A program made the translations under genes and the position numbers. The notes below the pieces were generated by a model. It was not told the DNA's origin, did no database searches, and was given only the letters and a program-made list of their open reading frames with translations. From an uncultured Ruminococcus sp. (GTDB lineage Bacteria; Bacillota; Clostridia; Oscillospirales; Ruminococcaceae), in the NCBI GenBank assembly GCA_937942105.1, contig CALDFS010000225.1, positions 1 to 7,630 of the forward strand: 7,630 nucleotides of DNA, given 5' to 3'. Each line of letters begins with the position of its first letter. Positions within the stretch are counted from its first letter, which is position 1. Shown in pieces: positions 1 through 6,168 of this stretch.

Positions 1-470
1 TATTGGTTCACCGCGAGGTTGCGGAGGAGTTCCTGCCCAAGCTCAAAAAAAGACTGGATAAATCAAAGGTCGAGCTTCGCGGATGCGAAATAACAAAGAT
101 GATTTTGGGCGATTGCGTAACTCCTGCCTCTGAAACCGATTACAAGGATGAGTTCCTGGACTATATCCTTGCCGTTAAGGTAGTTGACAATATATATGAC
201 GCTATCGAGCATATTCAAAGGTACTCAACAGGCCACTCCGAGTGCATTATAACCGATAACATCACTGCGGCTGAAGAGTTTCAGCGCAGAATTGACGCTG
301 CGGCAGTATATGTAAACGCTTCGACCAGGTTCACCGACGGTTACGAGTTCGGTCTTGGAGCGGAAATCGGAATTTCTACGCAGAAGCTTCACGCAAGAGG
401 ACCTATGGGACTTCGAGAGCTTACAACCTATAAATATCTTATAAACGGAAACGGTCAGATCAGAGAATGA
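1..470 (+). CDS. proA: Glutamate-5-semialdehyde dehydrogenase (gamma-glutamyl phosphate reductase), C-terminal part
   Basis: ProA reduces gamma-glutamyl phosphate to glutamate-5-semialdehyde with NADPH, the second step of proline biosynthesis in the cytoplasm. The frame is open to the left window edge, so the start is missing. About 156 residues of a roughly 415-residue family are visible. The catalytic cysteine of this aldehyde-dehydrogenase-fold family lies upstream of the visible part. What remains is the very conserved end: VHREVAEEFLPKL near the edge, YVNASTRFTDGYEFGLGAE around visible residue 105, then ISTQKLHARGPMGLRELTTYKY, which is close to diagnostic for ProA. It ends at TGA 468-470. 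A proB partner would normally lie upstream, outside the window. The next gene begins 62 bases later on the same strand with no strong terminator between, so read-through is possible. Confidence 0.96.
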   Translation, partial: LVHREVAEEFLPKLKKRLDKSKVELRGCEITKMILGDCVTPASETDYKDEFLDYILAVKVVDNIYDAIEHIQRYSTGHSECIITDNITAAEEFQRRIDAAAVYVNASTRFTDGYEFGLGAEIGISTQKLHARGPMGLRELTTYKYLINGNGQIRE

Positions 471-532
471 TTTATTTTACTTTCATCAATAGTTGATTTT
501 GATTGTTCACCGCGAAAGGCAGGGCAAAGGCA

Positions 533-1528
533 ATGAGTAAAAAGAAACGTTCAAGAAATCTTTCGGGCTTGCAAAGCAATGCAGAAGCTGTTGCCGAAAA
601 TAACGAAAAGGCTGTTGTAAATGATTCAGCGGCAGAGACAGCAGAAGGCAAGGACGATTTTGCGCAGGCAGTATCAGCCCTTGCAGACGCTACCGGAATT
701 ATATCCGTAATTCCGCCCAGGGATGAAAATAAGGAAGAAGCTGAAAAGGAAAAAGAAAAAGCGCATAAAAGGCTTGAAAAATCTGAGCATGACGATCAGT
801 TCAAGGAAATGATTGACGACGCTTTGGATGAAAATGTTGAAAACCTCGGTATTCTTGATGACAGTACATCCCCAAGCTCAGGAATAAGTCTTAGCCAGGT
901 TCTTACAACGTTGTTTGGTCTATTTGTTATAGGCTTTGCAATATTCGGCATTGTAACCGCCGGCATAAAAATACATGACTATGCGGAATACAAAAAGTCT
1001 AATATCGAGCGAATAGAATACTTCGAACGGCTGGTGCTTCCCCTGTCCGCCTGCGACGCACCTACATTTGAAAACGTTTCGGTGCTGAATAACGACGTTA
1101 TAATTTCAGCCGCATGCTGGGATATTATCCTTTCGCCGTCTACTTCATATGTTCCGGAAAACGGCAGCTACAAAATATCATATTTAGATATAGATGCAAG
1201 AATCAACAAGCTTTTCGGAAAGGGTCTTACCTACACTCATACAACCGTTGGAGACGAGGAGCTGATGTTTGTATATGATGAGGAAACCGGAATGTACAGC
1301 ATTCCCACAACACCGAGAACTCTTGCATACTTCGCCTGCGTTGACGAGCTTGTTCCGGACGGTAACGGATATATCCTTACCGTAAGCTACAAGACCCCTT
1401 TGACCAACTGGATATCAACAAACACCTCAGCTGACAAGATTATGACATATCGAGTTGTAGGAAACGGTCTTACTTATAACATTTCTTCCCTTGAAATAAA
1501 GGAGATATCAAATACTAACGGTCTTTGA
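533..1528 (+). CDS. Single-span membrane protein of unknown function (331 aa)
   Basis: I do not recognise this family. The protein starts with a basic tail (MSKKKRSRN) and then has a long, charged, low-complexity stretch of about 110 residues rich in Glu, Lys, Ala and Asp, with a probable coiled coil around residues 65-90 (ENKEEAEKEKEKAHKRLEK). One strong membrane segment lies at about 122-145 (VLTTLFGLFVIGFAIFGIVTAG). A predicted extracytoplasmic domain of about 185 residues follows, rich in beta-forming segments (ISYLDIDARI, TYTHTTVG, ILTVSYKTPL). By the positive-inside rule the N-terminus should be cytoplasmic. ATG 533 is preferred because GGCAGGG-type Shine-Dalgarno sequence lies just upstream. 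A TTG at 503 would add ten residues but has no ribosome site. The gene lies downstream of proA and ends at a strong terminator. The outer domain may sense or scaffold something, but that is only a guess from topology. Confidence 0.82.
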   Translation: MSKKKRSRNLSGLQSNAEAVAENNEKAVVNDSAAETAEGKDDFAQAVSALADATGIISVIPPRDENKEEAEKEKEKAHKRLEKSEHDDQFKEMIDDALDENVENLGILDDSTSPSSGISLSQVLTTLFGLFVIGFAIFGIVTAGIKIHDYAEYKKSNIERIEYFERLVLPLSACDAPTFENVSVLNNDVIISAACWDIILSPSTSYVPENGSYKISYLDIDARINKLFGKGLTYTHTTVGDEELMFVYDEETGMYSIPTTPRTLAYFACVDELVPDGNGYILTVSYKTPLTNWISTNTSADKIMTYRVVGNGLTYNISSLEIKEISNTNGL

Positions 1529-1537
1529 CCTGATATA

Positions 1538-1580
1538 ATACGTCCCCAAAAGATCCGCTCTTTTGGGGATGTATTTTCTT
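1538..1580. terminator. Rho-independent terminator, probably bidirectional
   Basis: A 16-bp stem (1538-1553 with 1559-1574, one G.U pair) encloses the five-base loop TCCGC. Its core is CCCCAAAAGA pairing with TCTTTTGGGG. On the plus strand it is followed by TTTCTT, which suits termination of the 331-residue membrane protein gene. It lies between two convergent genes, ten bases past the stop of spoIID on the other strand. The sequence leaving the stem on that strand is also T-rich, so it can serve both. Confidence 0.9.
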
Positions 1581-1583
1581 CAA

Positions 1584-2618
1584 TTATTTTATACCGTTTG
1601 ATTTTTCGATTTCTACATTTGTAAAGTACTTCTTCAGTATCTCTTCATATCCCGAGCCGCGCTTTGCCATTTCGTTGGCACCGTATTGCGAAAGCCCGAC
1701 GAGATGCCCTACTCCGCTCGCCTTGAATGTAAAGCTTTCAAACTTTTCAGAGTAACTAAACGTAAATCTTGCGGAAGGAAGGCTTAAAAGATTTGCAAAG
1801 TCAGTGCCGCTGATGGTATGCTCGCCGTCTAAAAGAAGCTGTTTTACATATCCGGTATCGCTTGAATCGGCTATGACTATCCAGTCCTTTGCTTCGCCCA
1901 TGAGAGTAATAGGCGTTTCAGCCATTGCAAGACGTGCAAAAAGCTCGTCCTTTGAATACACAGCCTCGGTTACGTATTCGGAATCGTATTCGCTTTCAAC
2001 CGATTTCAGATACGGAACATCCTCGCCCAAAACAGTCTTGGCGCTCTCGCTGACGCCGCCGCAGGAAAAGCAATATGCCGGAACTATCGGTCTGCCGTCA
2101 TATACAAGGTATTCGCCTTTACATGACTCTATAGCACTTTTTATCTTCAATTTATAATCAGGAACCTGTTCGGAGTATAGCATGTCAGCCCCGTCCGGAA
2201 ATACAAGGCGGATATATTTTTCGCTGTCTGTGCTTATATCGCATCCATTGATATCAGCGTCAGGAGAATATATTGACCTCATTCTTTTACCCAAAATATA
2301 GGTATACATCAGCACGCACTGAGCCTTTAAAAGCTCCGGCTCAGCAGTCGGAGATATTGCGCCGAGCACTGCGGCACTCAAAAAATCATCTATGGGCAGG
2401 CTTAAGGTTTCGCCGCTTTCTGTGTTATATATATTTACGATATCTATGAATTTGCAGCTCATATCATCCTGCATAGCTGCCATTGCAGCTACGGCTTCAG
2501 TCATATTTTCAGGAGCGACCTTGCCATCGTCATCTTTCGCCGGCAGAAATACCGAAATCAATGGTATTATTATCAATGCCGCAGCCACAAGCAACAGACC
2601 TTTCATGAAATTTTTCAT
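1584..2618 (-). CDS. spoIID: SpoIID/LytB-family sporulation protein (stage II sporulation protein D), catalytic Glu position altered
   Basis: SpoIID proteins are membrane-anchored lytic transglycosylases that cut peptidoglycan glycan strands during forespore engulfment, acting with SpoIIP and SpoIIM. This protein has 344 residues, close to the usual length. It has an N-terminal membrane anchor at 5-25, then the SpoIID domain: LPIDDFL (74-80), PELLKAQCVLMYTYI (94-108), a double-Gly segment CFSCGGVSESAKTVLG (183-198), PYLKSVESEYD (202-212) and the C-terminal signature GVGHLVGLSQYGANEMAKRG (302-321). Ungapped alignment from the P-E-x-L-K-A-Q block puts the family's catalytic Glu (usual context A-x-E-M-P) at Ala87 (codon GCA, 2360-2358), so activity is doubtful. 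Start ATG 2618 follows an AAAAGGGG ribosome site. A sigma-E-like promoter lies upstream. A divergent paralogue of a canonical SpoIID elsewhere in the genome is the main alternative. Confidence 0.9.
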   Translation of the reverse strand: MKNFMKGLLLVAAALIIIPLISVFLPAKDDDGKVAPENMTEAVAAMAAMQDDMSCKFIDIVNIYNTESGETLSLPIDDFLSAAVLGAISPTAEPELLKAQCVLMYTYILGKRMRSIYSPDADINGCDISTDSEKYIRLVFPDGADMLYSEQVPDYKLKIKSAIESCKGEYLVYDGRPIVPAYCFSCGGVSESAKTVLGEDVPYLKSVESEYDSEYVTEAVYSKDELFARLAMAETPITLMGEAKDWIVIADSSDTGYVKQLLLDGEHTISGTDFANLLSLPSARFTFSYSEKFESFTFKASGVGHLVGLSQYGANEMAKRGSGYEEILKKYFTNVEIEKSNGIK

Positions 2619-2647
2619 TAAAACATCCCCTTTTATCTTATGATAGG

Positions 2648-2677
2648 ATTATACTTTATATATGCGCACTAATATGT
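2648..2677 (-). promoter_or_regulatory. Sigma-E-like promoter of spoIID
   Basis: Reading the minus strand, aCATATT at 2677-2671 resembles the sigma-E -35 consensus (KMATATT). After a 15-base spacer, AGTATAAT at 2655-2648 resembles the sigma-E -10 (CATACAnT; five of seven defined positions match). Predicted transcription starts near 2641, leaving a short leader with the AAAAGGGG ribosome site. spoIID is a sigma-E gene in Bacillus, which agrees. A sigma-A reading is weaker, because TTGACA at 2680-2675 and TATAAT at 2653-2648 are 21 bases apart. Confidence 0.6.
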
Positions 2678-2735
2678 CAAAAAAGAGAACGGAAGATGTT
2701 TATATTAAATTTCCTGAAATTTTTGCCTTTAGCTA

Positions 2736-2764
2736 TTGATTTTTTCTTCGGATTGATGTATAAT
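2736..2764 (+). promoter_or_regulatory. Sigma-A promoter of tRNA-Arg
   Basis: TTGATT at 2736-2741, an exact 17-base spacer, and a perfect TATAAT at 2759-2764. The predicted start is near 2771, about 25 bases ahead of the mature tRNA 5' end, as expected for a short leader trimmed by RNase P. Confidence 0.82.
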
Positions 2765-2795
2765 AATCCTGCGCTTTTACGAAAGGTTAGTATTT

Positions 2796-2870
2796 GCCTC
2801 CTTAGTTAAATGGATATAATAAACCCCTCCTAAGGGTTAGTTGTGAGTTCGATTCTCGCAGGGGGTGCCA
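2796..2870 (+). tRNA. tRNA-Arg, anticodon CCT (reads AGG), CCA encoded
   Basis: The complete cloverleaf can be folded by hand. The acceptor stem GCCTCCT (2796-2802) pairs with AGGGGGT (2860-2866), with terminal G.U and one internal U.G. The D stem GTTA/TAAT has loop AATGGATA. The anticodon stem AACCC/GGGTT has seven-base loop CTCCTAA, giving anticodon CCT at 2829-2831. The T stem GTGAG/CTCGC has loop TTCGATT. The discriminator is G2867 and CCA is encoded at 2868-2870. No intron or truncation is seen. It is a single tRNA with its own promoter and terminator rather than part of an array. Confidence 0.96.
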
Positions 2871-2871
2871 T

Positions 2872-2922
2872 AAAACCGCCGAAAGCTTTCAATCATTGGC
2901 TTTCGGCGGTTTTATATATTTT
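2872..2922. terminator. Terminator behind tRNA-Arg, probably bidirectional
   Basis: A 15-bp perfect stem joins AAAACCGCCGAAAGC (2872-2886) and GCTTTCGGCGGTTTT (2899-2913), with a 12-base loop. It starts two bases after the tRNA CCA. TTTATATATTTTT follows on the plus strand. The A-run in the left arm becomes a T-run on the minus strand, so it can also stop the convergent minus-strand cluster ending at 2971. Confidence 0.9.
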
Positions 2923-2970
2923 TATCAGCACTTTTTCAGAAGTTTATTTGCGGCTTTTACCATTTTTTCA

Positions 2971-3261
2971 TCACATATCCTTTGGCAGATAATCCTTTAC
3001 TCCGAATCGCTCGGCAAGAAGTCTTGCTGCTTCCTTATGCCCATTCTCAGCGGCAGTGATTAGATATACCCGAGCAGAAACCTCGTTGCCCTTATCTGCA
3101 TAGATTTTTCCAGCGTAATAGCCTGCCTTTGTATACCCTCTGAGTGTAAGCTGGCGATATATGGAGAGAGCTTTGCTTATCTTTCCATCATTATACAATT
3201 TCTCTGCCTGCTCAAAAAGTTCCTTTGGCGACTTTTTGTTTTCTAAGTTAAACAGTCCCAT
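2971..3261 (-). CDS. Small Sel1/TPR-like repeat protein (96 aa)
   Basis: A soluble helical-repeat protein. Residues about 10-45 (SPKELFEQAEKLYNDGKISKALSIYRQ) form a TPR-like helix pair. Residues about 46-85 (GYTKAGYYAGKIYADKGNEVSARVYLITAAENGHKEAARLLAE) carry the Ala/Gly spacing of a Sel1 repeat. Such repeats mediate protein-protein contacts, and no catalytic residues are evident. No signal peptide is seen, so it should be cytoplasmic. Start ATG 3261 is supported by GGAGGAG with seven bases of spacing. It lies 59 bases after the PII-like gene on the same strand with no good terminator between, so it is probably the last gene of that cluster. Its partner is unknown. Confidence 0.85.
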   Translation of the reverse strand: MGLFNLENKKSPKELFEQAEKLYNDGKISKALSIYRQLTLRGYTKAGYYAGKIYADKGNEVSARVYLITAAENGHKEAARLLAERFGVKDYLPKDM

Positions 3262-3320
3262 AATTGCTCCTCCATATTCATTCGTATCATATGATAATTG
3301 CTGTCAAAAAACAGCATCAA

Positions 3321-3992
3321 TCAATCATCGTCAAGCCTTCTAAGACCCGCGACCTCGGACACCGGAAGTGAGAAGCATATAGCTCCCGCCTGAGTTCCTG
3401 CACCACAGGTGGAGGTTATTGCCTTCATTATTGCGGATTTTTTACCGGTCGGCGCAAGAATATATATCATATCCTTTTCTTCTGCGAGGGATACACCAAA
3501 GAATTTTTCCGACCTTGTTCTGCCTGTTCCCTTGGCGTGGAATACGGTTCCCCCGCCTGCTCCCGCCGCGCGTGCAGCGTCCATAACAGTATCTGAGTGA
3601 CCCTCGTTGAGTATTACCACTATAAGCTCGTGTTCAAATTCCATATTTGGCAGTGCACCTCCTAAGCTCTGACCGTCTGAAATATATGCAAGTGTTCTTC
3701 CCCCGCCGACGCTTTTTATCGGCACCGTCATCATAATTCCGTTTCCGGGGATATCTATAAACAGCTTGCGCTTTGCCTGCCTTATAAGCTGTTTTGCAGA
3801 CGAGGCGTTAGCAACAGTGACTACAATTGCCTTTTCGCTGGGTTCAAGGTCGTAAAGCGAAAGATGCTCCGACTTTGCCGTTCCCCTCCCCAGATTGGAT
3901 ATGATAACCGAAAGCTGCAAGCCTTCAAGAATGGATATCAGCTTTTTTGATTCGCTTCTGTCAACAATGCTGAAAACATAGTATAGCTCCAT
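3321..3992 (-). CDS. Tandem PII-like (P-II nitrogen regulator family) protein, 223 aa
   Basis: This looks like two PII-type ferredoxin-like domains in one chain. The first is residues 1-97, with VFSIVDRSESKKLISILE near the start, LGRGTAKSEHL at 34-44, EKAIVVTV at 53-60 and IPGNGIMMTVPIKSVGG at 81-97. The second is about 121-217, with HELIVVILNEGHSDTVMDAARAAG, GTGRTRSEKFFG at 155-166, EEKDMIYILAP at 171-181 and AICFSLPVSEVAG at 204-216. PII proteins sense nucleotides and 2-oxoglutarate and bind transporters or enzymes. A typical single-domain PII is about 112 residues. ATG 3992 is chosen because AAAGGA at 4006-4001 sits eight bases ahead. ATG 4001, three codons earlier, overlaps that site. Close to a DUF1538 membrane protein gene, it is plausibly that protein's regulator. 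The ligand is unknown. Confidence 0.85.
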   Translation of the reverse strand: MELYYVFSIVDRSESKKLISILEGLQLSVIISNLGRGTAKSEHLSLYDLEPSEKAIVVTVANASSAKQLIRQAKRKLFIDIPGNGIMMTVPIKSVGGGRTLAYISDGQSLGGALPNMEFEHELIVVILNEGHSDTVMDAARAAGAGGGTVFHAKGTGRTRSEKFFGVSLAEEKDMIYILAPTGKKSAIMKAITSTCGAGTQAGAICFSLPVSEVAGLRRLDDD

Positions 3993-4056
3993 TTTTACCA
4001 TCCTTTCTTTCGGTATTTTATATGATGAATCCCGATAATTATAATTACAATGCTGT

Positions 4057-4072
4057 GCCCCTGCTCAGGAGC
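4057..4072 (-). other. Short GC-rich hairpin at the end of the SdpI-like gene
   Basis: On the minus strand GCTCCT pairs with AGGGGC around a GAGC loop, starting at the last base of the SdpI-like stop codon. There is no T-run after it, so it is not a classical terminator. It could stabilise or attenuate the operon mRNA between the SdpI-like and PII-like genes. Confidence 0.35.
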
Positions 4073-4455
4073 TATGAATCAAGCCTGTTTCCGTATTCAT
4101 CAAAGTTCTTTTTGAGTACAATTTCGGTGGGAATAATGGTGCATAACATTACAATTATCTGCACTGTACAAGTTATCCCGCCGATTATGCTCACTGCGGC
4201 TATATCTTTTCCGCACGAAACAATTATCACAACCGCAGATATCAGCAAAACGAGCCATCCGCACATTTTCCAAAGTTTGCCGATGTATTTATGTGCAAAC
4301 TGCCAGGTTTCTTTATTCTTCATGGACATTGTCGTCCTATACCCGAATACGGCATTGATTTCTTTGGGCACTTTTTTCTCGAAACGTGCGCCGAAGATAA
4401 TCATAATAAGCGGAACCAACATAGTCACAATAAACATGAATGCCCGGAACAGCAT
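4072..4455 (-). CDS. SdpI-family small integral membrane protein (127 aa)
   Basis: Three predicted membrane spans lie at about 4-22, 63-81 and 88-110. Between the first two is the SdpI-family core: ARFEKKVPKEINAVFGYRTTMSMKN followed by KETWQFAHKYIGKLWK (about 23-63). The G-Y-R-T, S-M-K-N and T-W-x-F-A motifs are typical of this family. In Bacillus, SdpI gives immunity to the SdpC toxin and binds the repressor SdpR. Most short homologues, like this one, have no known role, and no toxin or SdpR-like gene is visible here. The start at ATG 4455 has AGGAGG with seven bases of spacing. It lies 43 bases after the DUF1538 gene and 79 bases before the PII-like start, so it is likely co-transcribed with both. 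Confidence 0.85.
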   Translation of the reverse strand: MLFRAFMFIVTMLVPLIMIIFGARFEKKVPKEINAVFGYRTTMSMKNKETWQFAHKYIGKLWKMCGWLVLLISAVVIIVSCGKDIAAVSIIGGITCTVQIIVMLCTIIPTEIVLKKNFDEYGNRLDS

Positions 4456-4498
4456 TTAAAAACCTCCTGCATCGCTTAATGATACAACCGCATTAAAA

Positions 4499-6025
4499 TT
4501 ATGCCGCTTCCCATAGCTCGATGATTTCGTCCTGCGCGTAATCGTCGTAAATATTGACGTCCTGCGCTCTGCGCGATTTTATCTTTGAAACCGCGCCCAT
4601 TATCTGGACGGTTATGAGAGGCATCATAGCAACCATTGCTACCAAGCCGAATGCATCGGTCATGATATTGCCGCCGGTCGCATTGCATACACCCATGGCG
4701 AACGGAAGCATAAAGGTAGCGGTAAGAGGACCGGATGCAACTCCGCCGGCGTCGAAGGCGATCGCCGTAAAGGTCGGGTCTACAAAGAAGGTCAGCACCA
4801 GAGCTATAAGATATCCGGGAACCATGAAGTAAAGAATTGAAACGCCGGTAAGCACTCTTATCATCGCAATGCCCATTGCAGCGGCTATCGCTATTGAAAG
4901 GGTCTGCTTCATAACTCGCTCGGAAATAGCTCCGGCACTCAGCTCGGTTACCTGCTTTGTCAGAACGTGCACAGCGGGTTCGGCGTTGATTATGAACCAT
5001 CCCAAAAGCATGGCAAGAGGGATAATAAGCCATTTGAAGCCGGAATCTATCATCGCCCCGCCGAGGACATATCCAAGCGAGGAAAAGCCGACGTTAACGC
5101 CGGTCAAAAACATCACCAGCCCTGAATATGTAAACAGGATTCCAACTAATATTTTTTGCAGCATCTTCTTTTTTAGGCGCAGCGAAATTATCTGGAACAG
5201 CAGGAAGAAAACAAATATGGGCAGAAGGGCTATAGCAACCTCTTTAATATAATCAGGCAGCGCCCTTAAATATCCCATTCCAAGGTCAACCGTATGGTCA
5301 AATTCGTTTATTATTATGGATGATGAAGACTGCGAATCGGTGGGATATATCATCCCAAGAATGAGCACGGCGAGTATAGGACCTATGGAGCACAGGGCTA
5401 CAAGACCGAAGCTATCGGATTTTGCCTTACTGTCGCTTCGTATGGAAGCAACGCCGACGCCCAATGCCATTATAAACGGAACTGTCATAGGACCGGTGGT
5501 AACTCCGCCGGAATCGAATGCAACCGAAAGAAAGCTTTTATCCGAAAATGCGGAAATGATGAACACCAGCGCGTAGAATACAATCAGCATCCATTTCAGC
5601 GGTATTCCCAAAAGGATCCTTACCATGCTTAGCATAAGGAACAAACCGACACCAACCGAAACGGTTATTACGAGCACAAAGCTGTCAATTTCAGGGGCGT
5701 TAGACGCAAGAACCTGTAAATCAGGCTCGGCGACGGTTATGGCTATGCCGAGAATCAGGCTTAAAGACAGTATCAGCCAGAGCTTGCGCGATTTCGTCAT
5801 CTTAGCGCCTATCTGGTTGCCTATCTGCATCATGGAAAGGTCTGCACCGAGGGTGAACAAAGCCATTCCGAAAATTATCATAACAGAACCGATAAGGAAT
5901 GAAAGCATCAGTCCACTCCTTACGGGCACAAAAAATATACATATTGCTGCGACAATAAGCGTTATCGGCAAAACCGAAAGCACTGATTCCCGAAGCTTTT
6001 CCTTGAGCGCATTGCGGTGCGGCAT
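4499..6025 (-). CDS. DUF1538 family polytopic membrane protein (508 aa), internally duplicated
   Basis: A polytopic inner-membrane protein of the DUF1538 type, a transporter-like family with no established substrate. The two halves repeat. AEPDLQVLASNAPEI (99-113) matches AEPAVHVLTKQVTEL (348-362). FLSVAFDSGGVTTGPMTVPF (165-184) matches FTAIAFDAGGVASGPLTATF (419-438), and each is followed by S/T-D-x-F-G-L-V-A (203-210 and 456-463). Two structural repeats with paired D-x-G-G-V-x-x-G-P loops suggest a two-fold pseudo-symmetric transporter fold. The tail from about 482 is charged and acidic, probably cytoplasmic. Start ATG 6025 has AGGAG ten bases ahead. It is the first gene of a likely operon with the SdpI-like, PII-like and Sel1-like genes and has a strong promoter. 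Control by the PII-like protein is inferred from context. Confidence 0.92.
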   Translation of the reverse strand: MPHRNALKEKLRESVLSVLPITLIVAAICIFFVPVRSGLMLSFLIGSVMIIFGMALFTLGADLSMMQIGNQIGAKMTKSRKLWLILSLSLILGIAITVAEPDLQVLASNAPEIDSFVLVITVSVGVGLFLMLSMVRILLGIPLKWMLIVFYALVFIISAFSDKSFLSVAFDSGGVTTGPMTVPFIMALGVGVASIRSDSKAKSDSFGLVALCSIGPILAVLILGMIYPTDSQSSSSIIINEFDHTVDLGMGYLRALPDYIKEVAIALLPIFVFFLLFQIISLRLKKKMLQKILVGILFTYSGLVMFLTGVNVGFSSLGYVLGGAMIDSGFKWLIIPLAMLLGWFIINAEPAVHVLTKQVTELSAGAISERVMKQTLSIAIAAAMGIAMIRVLTGVSILYFMVPGYLIALVLTFFVDPTFTAIAFDAGGVASGPLTATFMLPFAMGVCNATGGNIMTDAFGLVAMVAMMPLITVQIMGAVSKIKSRRAQDVNIYDDYAQDEIIELWEAA

Positions 6026-6069
6026 AGCATCTTCACTCCTATTCCCTGCTGATTTAAAACGTTAATACT

Positions 6070-6098
6070 ATAATAGCATTTTTATCATCATACGTCAA
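6070..6098 (-). promoter_or_regulatory. Sigma-A promoter of the DUF1538 cluster
   Basis: On the minus strand, TTGACG (6098-6093) is followed after exactly 17 bases by TATTAT (6075-6070). The -10 is preceded by TGC, an extended -10 element. Predicted start is near 6063, giving a leader of about 38 bases to ATG 6025. No operator-like palindrome is seen in it. Confidence 0.8.
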
Positions 6099-6104
6099 CA
6101 ATAT

Positions 6105-6148
6105 AAGAAAAATTTTTGCCCTATTGAAGCCAAAGCAATCAATAGGGC
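6105..6148 (-). terminator. Probable terminator of spoIIID
   Basis: TCAATAGGGC (6139-6148) and GCCCTATTGA (6118-6127) form a perfect 10-bp stem with an 11-base loop, 20 bases past the spoIIID stop. On the minus strand the stem is followed by five A, then TTTTTCTT (6112-6105). The A-run between stem and T-tract is slightly unusual. It sits just upstream of the -35 of the DUF1538 promoter and separates the two transcription units. Confidence 0.7.
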
Positions 6149-6168
6149 GATTTATGCTCCGTCAGCAG

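Noticed and set aside
484..498. ATCAA/TTGAT mini-hairpin after proA as a terminator
   Set aside because: A five-base AT-only stem with a three-base loop is too weak to call.
6..515. Eleven-base exact repeat GTTCACCGCGA at 6-16 and 505-515
   Set aside because: Only two short copies with no shared flanks, one inside the proA coding sequence; likely chance.
503..532. TTG start adding ten residues to the 331-residue membrane protein
   Set aside because: No ribosome site precedes it. ATG 533 begins a typical MSKKKR tail and has purine-rich sequence upstream.
2648..2680. Sigma-A promoter TTGACA/TATAAT for spoIID
   Set aside because: Both hexamers are perfect, but the spacer is 21 bases, too long for normal sigma-A use. 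The sigma-E reading fits spacing and gene function.
2796..2870. tRNA-Arg as an integration site for a mobile element
   Set aside because: No duplicate of the tRNA 3' end and no integrase in the window. The tRNA runs directly into its own terminator.
3299..3316. Hairpin TGCTGT/ACAGCA as a terminator between the PII-like and Sel1-like genes
   Set aside because: The stem is only 6 bp and no T-run follows it on the minus strand, so read-through is expected.
4038..4043. TATAAT on the minus strand as an internal promoter of the PII-like gene
   Set aside because: No acceptable -35 at 16-18 bases (GAGCAG-like sequence). The region is simply AT-rich.
4476..5033. Long Arg/Ser-rich minus-strand frame inside the DUF1538 gene, and plus-strand frames opposite the minus-strand genes
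   Set aside because: They are frame shadows: biased composition, no ribosome sites, no recognisable domains, and full overlap with well-supported genes.
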